Source: Stieleria mannarensis (lineage in GTDB: Bacteria > Planctomycetota > Planctomycetia > Pirellulales > Pirellulaceae). Taken from it: 64,000 nt of DNA. Location of the stretch: contig NZ_JACEHH010000048.1 in NCBI RefSeq assembly GCF_014154935.1, forward strand, positions 1 to 64,000, in the 5' to 3' direction. Positions within the stretch are counted from its first letter, which is position 1. Each line of letters opens with the position of its first letter. Below, piece after piece: positions 43,928 to 52,613 of the stretch. The notes below the pieces were generated by a model that saw nothing but the letters and a program-made list of their open reading frames with translations, was not told the origin of the DNA and ran no database searches. A program made the position numbers and the translations under genes.

Positions 43928-45046
43928 ATGTCGCCATTATCGAAGACACTTACCCTGATCGCACTTTTGACGTGCCTGCTCGCAACCCCCAGTCCCGCAG
44001 CCGACATGGAATGGGTCCAACTCTCCGCGGACGGCAAAGGATTCGCGCTCGCCGAATCCGGCACGCCGTTCATCCCGTGGGGATTCAATTACGACCACGA
44101 AGGCGACGGCAAGCTTCTGGAAGACTACTGGGACGACCAATGGCCGACCGTCGAATCGGCGTTTGAAGAGATGAAGGAACTGGGGGCCAATGTCGTCCGC
44201 ATCCATCTGCAGTTCGGGCGGTTCATGGAAAGCCCGACCGATCCGCGGCAGCATTCATTGGATCAATTGTCACGGATGGTCAAGCTTGCCGAGCGGACGG
44301 GGCTCTACCTGGATCTCACCGGATTGGGCTGTTACCACAAGCAAGACGTCCCGCCGTGGTACGACCGGCTCAGCGAAGAAGACCGCTGGCGTGCGCAGGC
44401 CGTCTTTTGGGAAGCCGTCGCTGAAACCTGCGCCGAGAGCCCCGCCATCTTCTGCTATGACCTGATGAACGAACCGGTCGTTGCCGGCGGAGACAAAAAG
44501 CGTGAGGATTGGCTGGGGCCGGGGTTCGGCGACAAGCACTTCGTCCAATTCATCACGCTGGAGCGTCGCGGCCGCGACCGCAGTGACGTTGCTCGCGATT
44601 GGATTGGCAATCTGGTCCAAGCCATCCGCAAACACGACCAGCGACACCTGATCACCGTCGGACTTGTGCCGTGGAGTCTGGATCGTCCCGGGATGACGTC
44701 CGGGTTCATCCCCGAAAAAATCGCCGACGATCTCGACTTCATTGCCATGCACCTCTATCCCGAGAAAGGCAAGGTGGACGAGGCGATCGAAATCGTGAAG
44801 GGGTTCGCGGCGGTCGGCAAACCGGTCGTCATCGAAGAAACCTTTGTGCTCAAGTGCGGCGCCGACGAGTTGGAGGAATTCATCGACCGGTCACGGCAAT
44901 ATTCCACCGGTTGGATCGGATTCTATTGGGGCAAGACGCCCGAGGAGATTCGTCCGGCGAAGACAATCCCCGAGGCAATGACATTGAGCTGGCTGGAATT
45001 GTTTCAAAGGAAGACCGAACGGATCCTGGAAGCCAGCGACGAATAG
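43928..45046 (+). CDS. Exported glycoside hydrolase, GH5/cellulase-like
   Basis: The 372-residue protein has a signal peptide ending near PSPAA. The TIM barrel reads FIPWGFNYDHEGDGKL (strand 1), LGANVVRIHLQFGRF (strand 2), GLYLDLTGLGCYHKQD (strand 3) and IFCYDLMNEPVVAGG, with the acid/base Glu182 in the NEP motif. FIAMHLYPEKG and KPVVIEETFVL follow, where Glu303 or Glu304 is the likely nucleophile. This fits clan GH-A, family 5-like beta-glycanases or mannanases. The substrate is not decided by sequence. ATG 43928 is used; the upstream frame to 43844 is repeat. With the neighbouring sulfatase and sialidases it suggests degradation of a sulfated or acidic glycan. Confidence 0.85.
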   Translation: MSPLSKTLTLIALLTCLLATPSPAADMEWVQLSADGKGFALAESGTPFIPWGFNYDHEGDGKLLEDYWDDQWPTVESAFEEMKELGANVVRIHLQFGRFMESPTDPRQHSLDQLSRMVKLAERTGLYLDLTGLGCYHKQDVPPWYDRLSEEDRWRAQAVFWEAVAETCAESPAIFCYDLMNEPVVAGGDKKREDWLGPGFGDKHFVQFITLERRGRDRSDVARDWIGNLVQAIRKHDQRHLITVGLVPWSLDRPGMTSGFIPEKIADDLDFIAMHLYPEKGKVDEAIEIVKGFAAVGKPVVIEETFVLKCGADELEEFIDRSRQYSTGWIGFYWGKTPEEIRPAKTIPEAMTLSWLELFQRKTERILEASDE

Positions 45047-45073
45047 ATCCCCACGGATCCCAGACCGCCTTCG

Positions 45074-45343
45074 GAGAGTCGCCGTGTTCTCCGAACTCGG
45101 CGGATCAAAAGGCGAAGCGTTGCCTCGCGCCGACCTCGGAGAGGACGGCGACTGTTCAGCTCGTCAGAGAGTCGCCGTGTTCTCCGAACTCGGCGGATCA
45201 AAAAAGCGAAGCGTTGCCTCGCGTTGACCTCGGAGAGGACGGCGACTGTTCAGCTCGTCAGAGAGTCGCCGTGTTCTCCGAACTCGGCGGATCAAAAAAG
45301 CGAAGCGTTGGCTCGCGCCGACCTCGGAGAGGACGGCGACTGT
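45074..45343. repeat. Three tandem copies of a 93-94-bp self-complementary unit
   Basis: Copies start at 45074, 45167 and 45261. Each begins agtcgccgtgttctccga and ends tcggagaggacggcgact, which are near-complementary, so each copy can fold into a stem with a loop containing gcgaagcgttgcctcgcg. Copies differ by a few bases. The array occupies most of the 440-bp gap between the GH5-like gene and the OPT transporter gene. No coding function is seen. Confidence 0.95.
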
Positions 45344-45486
45344 CCTGCGCGATCGAAAACCAAGCTGCGGTAGACTGCCAGTGGTGGCGTGTGCTCTCCG
45401 CGATGCAGTGTGACCAGCTTGCGATCCGGTAGTCAATGCAATACGCTGGCGACACACGTTCATGACCCGAGGAGTTGTGCTGGCAG

Positions 45487-47334
45487 ATGTCGGATTCTGA
45501 TTCACCACAAAGCGCCCAGGCGATTCCCAGCGCAGACGGCTCGATCCCTGTTCGCCATGGGCCATACCCCGAGTTCACGTGGACCGCCGTGTTGGTCGGT
45601 TGGGTCATCGGCGCGTTGATCGCCGTCTCGATCGGCTACGCCGCGTTGATCCTCGGCTTTGCGATCGAAGGCTCCGAACTGGCCGCCATCTTGGGGTGGG
45701 GCGTCTTGCGGGGCGTGATGCGGCGCACCAGCATCGTCGAAAACAATATCAACCAAACGATCGCGTCGGCGGTCAACGGTGCATCGTCGGGCATCATGTT
45801 TTCCGTGCCCGCGCTGTTCATCCTCAGCCGCAGCGAGGGCTTCGAGTCGGTCGCAAACTTCAACACGCCGCTGATGATCCTGGCCTGCATCACCGGGTGC
45901 GTCCTGGGTTTGGCCTTCGTGATTCCGCTCCGCAAACAGATGATCGATTTTGATCGACTGGCCTACCCGGGCGGCATCGCCGTCGCCACGATTTTGAAAT
46001 CGCCGGGCGCGGGGGTTCGCAAAGCCGTGTTGCTGCTCGGCGGGGCGTTGATCTCCGGGATCGCCCATCTGCTGGTTTTGTCCCTGATGGGCGAAGACCA
46101 CGACTGGCATGCGGGCAGCCAATTCGGATTGCCGGCGATGTTGAATCTCAGTTTGTACTTGTCCGTGATGACGATCGGCGTCGGATACCTGTCCGGGAAA
46201 GGCGGCTTTTGGTTCGGATGCGGCGGATTCATTTGCTACTTCCTACTGTCGCCACTGTTGAGTCAGTTCGGTGGCGAAGGCGTCGCGGCGATGGTTTCCT
46301 CGCCCAACGAGATGCGCGGCGTGCTTTACAAGCCGCTCGGGATCGGCATGCTGGTCGGTGCGGCGGTCGGAGGAATCGTTGCCGCGTTTCCGCTGATCGC
46401 CAGCGCGTTCAAGTCGATGCACGCCGCGGGGCAGCAAAAGGACTCGGGGGTCAACGCCTACAACGACGAGATGCCGATCCGGTTTTTGTATGCCGCCATC
46501 GGGATCGGGCTGCTGGTGATGGTCATGATCGCGTTCAAGTCGGTGCCCGAGATGACGTTGGGTCGCGCCGTCACGATGGCCGTCTTGGGAACTCTCTGGG
46601 TCTGGGTCGCCGGCGTCGTCGTCGCAGAATGCATCGGACGGACCAATTGGTCTCCGTTGTCAGGCATGACATTGATCGCGGTGACCATCCTGATCTTGGT
46701 CGCCAAGGGAGGCCTTGATTCGGCCGCGACGATCACCAGTTCGATGGTCGTCGGTGCGGCGATTTGCCTGGCGATCTCCCAGGCCAGCGACATGATGTTG
46801 GATCTGAAAAGCGGCTACCTGGTCGGCGCCATTCCACGGCGTCAGCAATGGGCACAATTCATCGGTGCCTGGCTGGGTCCGGTGATCGTGATCTCGTTGA
46901 TGTTCCTGCTGAACAACCAATACCAAATCGGATCGGACAAGCTGCCCGCGCCCCAGGCCCAAGCGTTGGCTTCGGTGACCGAAGGGATCTTGAATGACAA
47001 CGTTCCGGCCTACCGTTACACCGCCGGCGCGGGGCTGGGACTCTTACTGGCGATGAGCGGTTTGGGGGGCATCGGCGTGTTGATCGCACTGGGATTCTAC
47101 ATGCCGTTCCAGATCGCATTGACGTACACGATCGGCAACGTGCTGCGCATCGTTTCCGACAAATCACTCGGCACCAAATTCGGTCACGAAGTCGGCATCC
47201 CGATCGCGGCGGGGCTGATCGTCGGTGAAGCCTTGGTGGGAGTCGGCAACGCGCTCTACCAAGTCTTTTTCGCAGCCCCCGAAGCCGCAGAAACAGCGAT
47301 GCTCGGTTGCCAACAGTTTTCCAGGTGGATGTGA
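45487..47334 (+). CDS. OPT-family oligopeptide transporter
   Basis: The 615-residue protein has about 14-16 hydrophobic segments. OPT-type features include WTAVLVGWVIGALIAVSIGY, the NNINQTIASAVNGASSG segment characteristic of bacterial OPT proteins, and DLKSGYLVGAIPRRQQWAQF. OPT proteins import small peptides or metal-chelator complexes with protons. ATG 45487 is preferred to TTG 45475; GGAG at 45471-45474 lies twelve bases upstream. It is probably co-transcribed with the small membrane-protein gene that starts six bases after its stop. Confidence 0.92.
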   Translation: MSDSDSPQSAQAIPSADGSIPVRHGPYPEFTWTAVLVGWVIGALIAVSIGYAALILGFAIEGSELAAILGWGVLRGVMRRTSIVENNINQTIASAVNGASSGIMFSVPALFILSRSEGFESVANFNTPLMILACITGCVLGLAFVIPLRKQMIDFDRLAYPGGIAVATILKSPGAGVRKAVLLLGGALISGIAHLLVLSLMGEDHDWHAGSQFGLPAMLNLSLYLSVMTIGVGYLSGKGGFWFGCGGFICYFLLSPLLSQFGGEGVAAMVSSPNEMRGVLYKPLGIGMLVGAAVGGIVAAFPLIASAFKSMHAAGQQKDSGVNAYNDEMPIRFLYAAIGIGLLVMVMIAFKSVPEMTLGRAVTMAVLGTLWVWVAGVVVAECIGRTNWSPLSGMTLIAVTILILVAKGGLDSAATITSSMVVGAAICLAISQASDMMLDLKSGYLVGAIPRRQQWAQFIGAWLGPVIVISLMFLLNNQYQIGSDKLPAPQAQALASVTEGILNDNVPAYRYTAGAGLGLLLAMSGLGGIGVLIALGFYMPFQIALTYTIGNVLRIVSDKSLGTKFGHEVGIPIAAGLIVGEALVGVGNALYQVFFAAPEAAETAMLGCQQFSRWM

Positions 47335-47339
47335 TTGCG

Positions 47340-47906
47340 ATGCGTGCACTCGGACAGATACTGATGTGGTTGGGTTTTCTGGGCGGCTCGTTCGCTTCGG
47401 TGTCGCAGCTGGAGGTCCAGGAAGACAAATGGTCGACGGTCCCGTGGCTCTGGTACGCGGTGTCGCTGGCGGTCGGGATTGTTGGGATCGTCCTGCTGCG
47501 GCGTGCCAAACACGACGACCACCGTGATGAAGACAAGACCGAGGCGGAGTATTCCGTCATCACCCGCAGCCTGGCCGAGCTGTCGACCGCCGTGGAACTG
47601 CTCTGTCAGCACTCCCAGTGTCCCCCTGCCGACGCCTTAAAATTCATCGACGCCCGCTGCGCCGAACCGCTTTCCGATTTCGCCGATTCGCGTCAAGCTC
47701 TCGTCAAGCGGTTCGGAATGGCAGTCTATGCCGACGTGATGACCGAGTTCGCGTCAGCCGAACGCTACGTCAACCGCAGCTGGTCGGCCGCGGCCGACGG
47801 TTACATGGACGAAGTGGACGCCAGCATCCGCCGCGCCCAGGGGCATCTGGCCAACGCCAGGAACCTGATCGCGGCAGCCGAGCAATCGGTTTCGGACGCG
47901 GCTTAG
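47340..47906 (+). CDS. Two-helix membrane protein of unknown function
   Basis: The 188-residue protein starts five bases after the OPT gene, so the two are probably co-translated. Two hydrophobic segments at the N-terminus (LGQILMWLGFLGGSFASVS and WYAVSLAVGIVGIVLL) form a hairpin. A cytoplasmic helical domain of about 130 residues follows (ITRSLAELSTAVELLCQHSQ, MAVYADVMTEFASAERYVN, DEVDASIRRAQGHLANARN). No known domain is recognised. It may assist the transporter. Confidence 0.78.
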   Translation: MRALGQILMWLGFLGGSFASVSQLEVQEDKWSTVPWLWYAVSLAVGIVGIVLLRRAKHDDHRDEDKTEAEYSVITRSLAELSTAVELLCQHSQCPPADALKFIDARCAEPLSDFADSRQALVKRFGMAVYADVMTEFASAERYVNRSWSAAADGYMDEVDASIRRAQGHLANARNLIAAAEQSVSDAA

Positions 47907-47977
47907 AATTCACGCGGACTGATTTGATGCCAGTTGTTAACTGTTTGAACTGCATGTCCCGCTATCGACAATCCTCG

Positions 47978-48262
47978 ATGTCACCCGCTGACCGGTATCG
48001 TCCTCATTACACTGTCAAGGATCACCAGAGCTGGGAAGGTGACTGGGAACTTTGGCAGGGGATCGCCGTCTCGATGACACCCAGCCCATTGGGATGCCAT
48101 CAGCGAATCGCCAGGAATCTGGTTGTCGACTTGGACGTCAAGATCCGAGAGGCGGGCTGTGACGCAAATGTGTTGTTCGAGATCGACTGGATCGTAGCTC
48201 GCGACACCGTGGTTCGCCCCGATGTGATCGTCGTCTGTGGCGAGACGCCCGCCAAGCAGATC
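47978..48262 (+). pseudogene. Uma2-family nuclease gene, truncated at its 3' end
   Basis: The frame MSPADRYRPHYTVKDHQSW ... TPSPLGCHQRIARNLVVDL ... FEIDWIVARDTVVRPDVIVV follows the N-terminal half of Uma2 (DUF820) nucleases, including the VVRPDVIVVCGE metal-site strand. The expected C-terminal half (the EI-x-S, KR and YW motifs) is absent. Instead the frame passes at about 48259 into transposase-derived sequence. The gene appears to have been cut by an insertion element that later decayed. Uma2 genes are very common in planctomycetes and cyanobacteria. Confidence 0.72.
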
Positions 48263-48660
48263 GTGAAATGGATCGGTATTTCGCAAAGCAAGTACTTTGA
48301 CTGGAAGAAACGATGCGGCAAATCTGGATGGAAGACTGGGAAAAGCAAGCGATTCTCAGATTCCAATAGGCCAACCCGCTGGAAGGCTATCGTCGGTTGG
48401 CGTTCATGATGCTCGATGTTGATGTCGTTTCCGTAAGTCCCTCAGGCGTCTTCCGTGTCCTGCGGGAGGCCGGCGTGATGGACCGATTTAAAGGTAAGTA
48501 GTCCAAGAAGGGCACGGGGTTCGGCCAGCCCTCGAAACCCCGCGATCACTCGCATGTGGACGTGGGTTAGCTGAATATCGGTGGCACGTTCTTCTTCATG
48601 TGCAGCGCGCTTGATGGCTGCTCGCGCAGTATCGTTCATAGGGAAATCCGCAAGGATGGG
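48259..48660 (+). pseudogene. Decayed IS3-type (integrase-core DDE) transposase remnant
   Basis: The first piece, IVKWIGISQSKYFDWKKRCGK, resembles the region before the integrase core. After a frame change near 48315 comes WMEDWEKQAIL, then NPLEGYRRLAFMMLDVDV, VSPSGVFRVLREAGVMDRF, SKKGTGFGQPSKPRDHSHVD (the first catalytic Asp region) and MCSALDGCSRSIVHREIRKD. Three in-frame TAG codons interrupt this reading, and the second half of the catalytic core is missing. It is non-functional. The order and wording match transposases I know from planctomycete genomes. The following 48661-48812 shows no gene. Confidence 0.8.
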
Positions 48661-48812
48661 GGATTGTTAGCGGTTGATCCGGCAAATTCGACTGAGTCGC
48701 CCCGTCTAAATTCATCGGCTGTGAGTTGCCCGTTCCACAGACTGCGAACGGTGGCCCCAGACGTCGATAAAGGTCAACGTCTGGCGATGTGAAACAGATC
48801 TGGGGAATCCCG

Positions 48813-49655
48813 ATGCATGCACAACGACTCTTGCGTCTGCTCTTCTTAATGGGTGTCCTGTGTTGCGGTGAGTGTTGGGCCCAGGGATTCCTGAGGAACC
48901 GGCCCGTGCCCGGTGGAGGGCGAGGTGCGGAGGCCGAAATTGAGACCGACCGAGACTCTTTCACTCCGGCAACCACAACGGCCGGCGACGGGCGTTGGAT
49001 GGTTGAGGCGGCGTATTCATTCATCGACAATCGGGACGTCCCGGAAACGCACAGCTATCCCGAACTATTGATTCGTCGGGGCGTGGACGACTGGTTTGAA
49101 ATTCGACTCGGTTGGAACTATGAAGTCGGCGGCGCGGGCAGTCCCATCTCGGGGAACGTGCCGATCGATCTGGCCGAAGAGGAAGAAATTGAACGCGAGT
49201 CACGTCTTCTCTACGGAGCCAAAGCCCTGCTCTGTGAGCAGAGTGGGTTGATCCCCGAGAGCTCGATTCTGATCCAAGGATACACCCCGACCAGTGGAGA
49301 AACCTCAGATACTGAGTTATCTGTCACGCCGATCTTCGGCTGGGCACTGAACCGTAGCGTCGTTTGGGATTCTGCGATCCGCTACAGCACGAGTACTCTG
49401 GAGGAGGACCACTTCAATGTTTGGGCACCGTCGACGGTGGTGAAGTTCCCCATTGGAGAACGGTGGAAGGCTCACGCGGAGTACTTTGGGATCTTCTCGG
49501 ACGGTCGAGAGGAGGAGTCGGACCAGCACTTCTTTTCGCCAGGCGCGCATTATCTCGTCACACCCGATCTTGAAATCGGCTGTCGAGTGGGCTGGGGCCT
49601 GAATGATCAAGCCCCGCATTTCTTTTCCAACGCAGGTTTTGGGTGGCGATACTAA
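48813..49655 (+). CDS. Outer-membrane beta-barrel protein, phenol-degradation MetA-like family
   Basis: The 280-residue protein starts MHAQRLLRLLFLMGVLCCGECWAQG (signal peptide). GGGGAA (about 48802-48807) sits six bases before ATG 48813, which is therefore preferred to ATG 48789. The mature part is an alternating beta pattern: AEAEIETDRDSFTPATTTAG, WMVEAAYSFIDNRD, LLIRRGVDDWFEIRLGWNYE, TELSVTPIFGWALN, WKAHAEYFGIFSDGREEES, ending SNAGFGWRY with an aromatic C-terminal residue as in outer-membrane barrels. The pattern fits the transporter family often annotated as MetA pathway of phenol degradation. The cargo is unknown. Confidence 0.8.
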   Translation: MHAQRLLRLLFLMGVLCCGECWAQGFLRNRPVPGGGRGAEAEIETDRDSFTPATTTAGDGRWMVEAAYSFIDNRDVPETHSYPELLIRRGVDDWFEIRLGWNYEVGGAGSPISGNVPIDLAEEEEIERESRLLYGAKALLCEQSGLIPESSILIQGYTPTSGETSDTELSVTPIFGWALNRSVVWDSAIRYSTSTLEEDHFNVWAPSTVVKFPIGERWKAHAEYFGIFSDGREEESDQHFFSPGAHYLVTPDLEIGCRVGWGLNDQAPHFFSNAGFGWRY

Positions 49656-49688
49656 CGTTGCGCCCGTCGCCCGCTCACACGGGGAAGG

Positions 49689-49718
49689 CCAAAAGGGACG
49701 GGGGTCGTTAAACGACTT
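49689..49718 (+). repeat. CCAAAAGGGACGGGGGT repeat, copy 1
   Basis: The word ccaaaagggacgggggt is followed by cgttaaacgactt. The second copy at 50813-50842 shares the first 17 bases and the ttaaacga word. Both lie just after genes, and together they bracket a two-gene unit. Short words of this kind often accompany RAYT transposases; that link is inference. Confidence 0.85.
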
Positions 49719-49858
49719 GATCATCGTTTGCAGTGCTCCCGTCGTTGTGGCGTGAGTTTTTCCAAATTTTTCAAATCCTCCGCTCGCCCTCGATCGTCTT
49801 ACAATGGGAATCGTTGGTTCCCCTAGGAATTCAATGGGGGCTGAAAGGAAGGCTGATC

Positions 49859-50452
49859 ATGCGATTGACATCCAGTAGGCTTTGGCTCGTTGGGCTCGTC
49901 TTGTTGATGACGGGGACCGCACCCTTGCGGGCGGATTTGATTCCGCCGGGCCACAAAGCGGTCTCGCACACGCTGGTGTTTGTCGACTCACCGCTGCTTC
50001 ATTCACACCGACTGATCGCGATGCCGGTGCGTGGGTTCGGAGGACATGAAGAGATCCAACCGCGGCGTCCGTTTCGGTTTTCCTCCAAGTACGGAACGCG
50101 ACTGTACGTGGTGCCCAGGGACTTTGTGCCGCCCGCCGAGGTGAACCCGGGGCAACCACTGCCCTTTCCTTCATGCGACGTTCCGGTTTCATCGACGACT
50201 TCGGTTCCGATCCTCAGCCCGATCGACTCGCTGCGTTCGACGTGCAAGTTGGTCGCGGTTGCGGACGACGCGATTCAAGTCGAACTGGTCGATCACGCCG
50301 AACTCGATTCAAATGGCGAGCCGGCGTCGGTCTCCAAGATCGTCCTTCCCATGCTGCTCATCTCGGCCGGTGGGGTGATTGGCTGTTATTTGGTTTGGCG
50401 CCAAACGCGACGCGCAAGGAAAGTCGCGACGGCCGATCCGACGGCAACGTAG
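49859..50452 (+). CDS. Exported protein with C-terminal membrane anchor, unknown function
   Basis: The 197-residue protein has a signal peptide (RLWLVGLVLLMTGTAPLRA), a periplasmic body (LIPPGHKAVSHTLVFVDSP, RLIAMPVRGFGGHEEIQP, LYVVPRDFVPPAEVNPGQP) and a C-terminal helix (KIVLPMLLISAGGVIGCYLVW) followed by basic residues. A purine-rich AAAGGAAGG precedes ATG 49859, which is preferred to the frame start at 49733. It is followed 39 bp later by another small membrane-protein gene, and the pair is bracketed by CCAAAAGGGACGG repeats. No named domain is recognised. Confidence 0.72.
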   Translation: MRLTSSRLWLVGLVLLMTGTAPLRADLIPPGHKAVSHTLVFVDSPLLHSHRLIAMPVRGFGGHEEIQPRRPFRFSSKYGTRLYVVPRDFVPPAEVNPGQPLPFPSCDVPVSSTTSVPILSPIDSLRSTCKLVAVADDAIQVELVDHAELDSNGEPASVSKIVLPMLLISAGGVIGCYLVWRQTRRARKVATADPTAT

Positions 50453-50491
50453 ACCACCAGACGTCAACCACTGAAGAGCTTGATCGAGACG

Positions 50492-50809
50492 ATGGCGTTG
50501 TACCTTGTCACACTGGCGCTGACGATCGGAATTGAGCTGGCAATTGTCGCAGTGGCCCGCCGAATCGTGCCGAAACTCCGCGAGTCACCGATCCTCATGT
50601 CGTGTGTTTGCATCAACTCGGTGACACACCCTCTCGCGACGCTCTCCCACTTTGGGCTTTCTCTTCCGCTCCTTCCGGTCGAACTGGCTGTCATCGCTGT
50701 CGAGTCGATCGGGTATCGGTCGGTCGGCGGAATCGCCGTGAAACGGTCGATGGGGCTGGCTCTCGCAACGAACTTGGCATCAATGATCGTCGGCGTCCTC
50801 GCCTTCTAA
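50492..50809 (+). CDS. Small membrane protein of unknown function
   Basis: The 105-residue protein has three hydrophobic segments: LYLVTLALTIGIELAIVAVA, LATLSHFGLSLPLLPVELAV and LALATNLASMIVGVLAF. A conserved-looking loop has INSVTHPLATL and IAVKRSMG. Together with the preceding gene it resembles paired small membrane proteins in which this partner carries charged residues inside helices (IELAIV, PVELAVIAVESIGY). No function is assigned. Confidence 0.7.
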   Translation: MALYLVTLALTIGIELAIVAVARRIVPKLRESPILMSCVCINSVTHPLATLSHFGLSLPLLPVELAVIAVESIGYRSVGGIAVKRSMGLALATNLASMIVGVLAF

Positions 50810-50812
50810 GCC

Positions 50813-50842
50813 CCAAAAGGGACGGGGGTATTTAAACGATTT
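50813..50842 (+). repeat. CCAAAAGGGACGGGGGT repeat, copy 2
   Basis: ccaaaagggacgggggtatt is followed by taaacgattt. See the copy at 49689-49718. It lies in the 207-bp convergent gap before the aquaglyceroporin gene. Confidence 0.85.
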
Positions 50843-51016
50843 GCTGCCTGCTGACGACACCACAGAACTCTCCCCCCGCCAATTGGTGGGCGTGCCAGTG
50901 CATCGTGTGGGAGTTTGGTCGGCCAGCGAAACAAACGTGTGAGCTGGTGCTTGGTACTGAGCCTGCCCCGTTTGGTTTGACTGGCCCGTTGGATTTTGCC
51001 CCGTAACCCTGCTCGA

Positions 51017-51763
51017 TCAGTTTAAAACGTGATAGACGATTGCCGCCAAGGATCCGCCAACGATGGGGCCGGCCACCGGTACCCACGCGTACCTCCAGTC
51101 GCTATCGCGTTTGTGCGTGATGGGCAGCAACGCATGGACAATTCGTGGACCGAGATCGCGCGCGGGATTGATCGCATAACCGGTCGTTCCCCCCAACGAC
51201 ATGCCGATGCCAAACACAAGCAACGCGACCGGCAAGTAGCCGAGTGAGCCGAGTCCGAGTCGCGGATCGGTGTCAACCGGTACCTCGCCCTGGATCAAAC
51301 TGGGCGTGACCATCAAGAAAATCGGCAGTACCAAGGCGAACGTTCCGACCACTTCGCAAAAAAACGCTTGCAGGTTGTTGCGGATCGCCGGCGCGGTGGC
51401 AAAGCAAGCGAGCATGGCATCCGGATCACGCGTCGCAGCGAAATGCTGGCGATAGAACAGATAAACCAGCACCGCACCGATCATCGCGCCGATCATCTGA
51501 GCGATGATGTAGGAGATCATCGAAACCATCGAAAGCCGCCCCGCGGCGAACATCGCGATCGACACCGCCGGATTGATGTGTGCACCGCTGAATTCGTTGG
51601 CACAAAACGCCCCGATAAACACCGCGATTCCCCATCCGGCGCTGATGGTCAGCCAACCGGCGCTGTTGCCCTTGGTACGCTCGAGAACAACGTTCGCAAC
51701 GACGCCGTTGCCAAACAAAATCAGCATCATCGTACCGATGACTTCTGCGGTAAATGCGGACAT
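51017..51763 (-). CDS. Aquaglyceroporin (MIP family)
   Basis: The 248-residue channel has six hydrophobic segments and both half-helix motifs: NPA at residues 64-66 (AHINPAVSIA) and 199-201 (YAINPARD). The Asp203 after NPAR is the residue that distinguishes glycerol facilitators from strict water channels, so glycerol or another small solute is likely. ATG 51763 (MSAFTAEVIGTMMLILFG) is chosen over the frame start at 51835 because it begins the first helix. No glpK or glpD is adjacent. Confidence 0.93.
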   Translation of the reverse strand: MSAFTAEVIGTMMLILFGNGVVANVVLERTKGNSAGWLTISAGWGIAVFIGAFCANEFSGAHINPAVSIAMFAAGRLSMVSMISYIIAQMIGAMIGAVLVYLFYRQHFAATRDPDAMLACFATAPAIRNNLQAFFCEVVGTFALVLPIFLMVTPSLIQGEVPVDTDPRLGLGSLGYLPVALLVFGIGMSLGGTTGYAINPARDLGPRIVHALLPITHKRDSDWRYAWVPVAGPIVGGSLAAIVYHVLN

Positions 51764-51852
51764 AAATGAATCGGGGCTGGGAATGAGCCAACAAGAGTTG
51801 GGGGGCGGGGGAGTGGCAACCTGACGTTGCGGCAAGTGAACGCTGCTTCATC

Positions 51853-52230
51853 TCACGACGCCAAAGTGTAGCGACTTGATTCAGCCGATGTCGGTCGACG
51901 GTAAGATTTCCCGCGGGCAGATCGGATACCGTGCCGTTCCGTTGGTCCCTCCTTCGCCACGTTCGGCCATTCTGCGGCCGGGTTCGTCAGCAACGGCTTC
52001 AAGCTGACTCCTTCCAGATCCTCTCTGGGCGGCAAGCCACACAATTCGATCAGCGTCGGATAGATCGACAACAATTGAACGGTGCGTGTGCATGGCTTGA
52101 ATTGATCAATCCCCGGGACACTGATAATGAAAGGAACGCGAGTGGCTTGCTCCCCTAGTGATTGCTTCGCCCAGCGTTACTTCTCACCGAGAAAAAAGCC
52201 ATGGTCCGAGTACAGCACGAGTAGGAAGAG
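51853..52230 (-). pseudogene. Remnant of a sulfatase gene (C-terminal part)
   Basis: Reading on the minus strand from about 52230: LVLYSDHGFFLGEK, an in-frame TAA near 52180, then RWAKQSLGEQATRVPFIISV, LSIYPTLIELCGLPPREDLE and GVSLKPLLTNPAAEWPNVAK. These are the last conserved blocks of the iduronate-2-sulfatase-type family. The formylglycine site and the N-terminal two thirds are absent, there is a nonsense codon, and the C-terminus degrades into unrelated sequence. The gap 52231-52613 upstream holds no recognisable gene; the 118-residue minus frame there shows no domain I know. Confidence 0.78.
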
Positions 52231-52613
52231 CAGCGATTGAGCACGAATCATGTGAAAACGCCTCAGCGGGATGGAGGGTGCGGAGAGAACAAGCGTGTAG
52301 TCGATGACTTCGACGAGCACACTTCGAGCGACGTTTCGGCCTCCCCGCTCGCTGATTCCGATCCGAGTTGTATCGCCATCCATGACACCGGCGATCAAGA
52401 CAATCGCTGCAGCCAGGGAACCTGCGGAATTGACAGCGGTGTCGCGACCACCGAACCTATACGGACACCGCACACGCCAGAAAGGATCCAAACGATGATC
52501 CTTTGGCGGCGGCGCGGACCGCTGATTCACACACGTTTGTTCCTTGACAGGCCGGTCGGATCAAGACTACTCGAGCTTACCGGCGTTCCTTTCTGTCCCG
52601 CGCAAGAGATCCA

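Noticed and set aside
45074-45343. Possible coding region (arginine-rich frames on both strands)
   Set aside because: The frames arise from tandem palindromic repeats and have no protein-like composition.
48442-48639. Minus-strand frame of 65 codons starting MNDTARAAIKRAAHEEE
   Set aside because: It is the complement of the decayed transposase coding strand, which explains its protein-like look.
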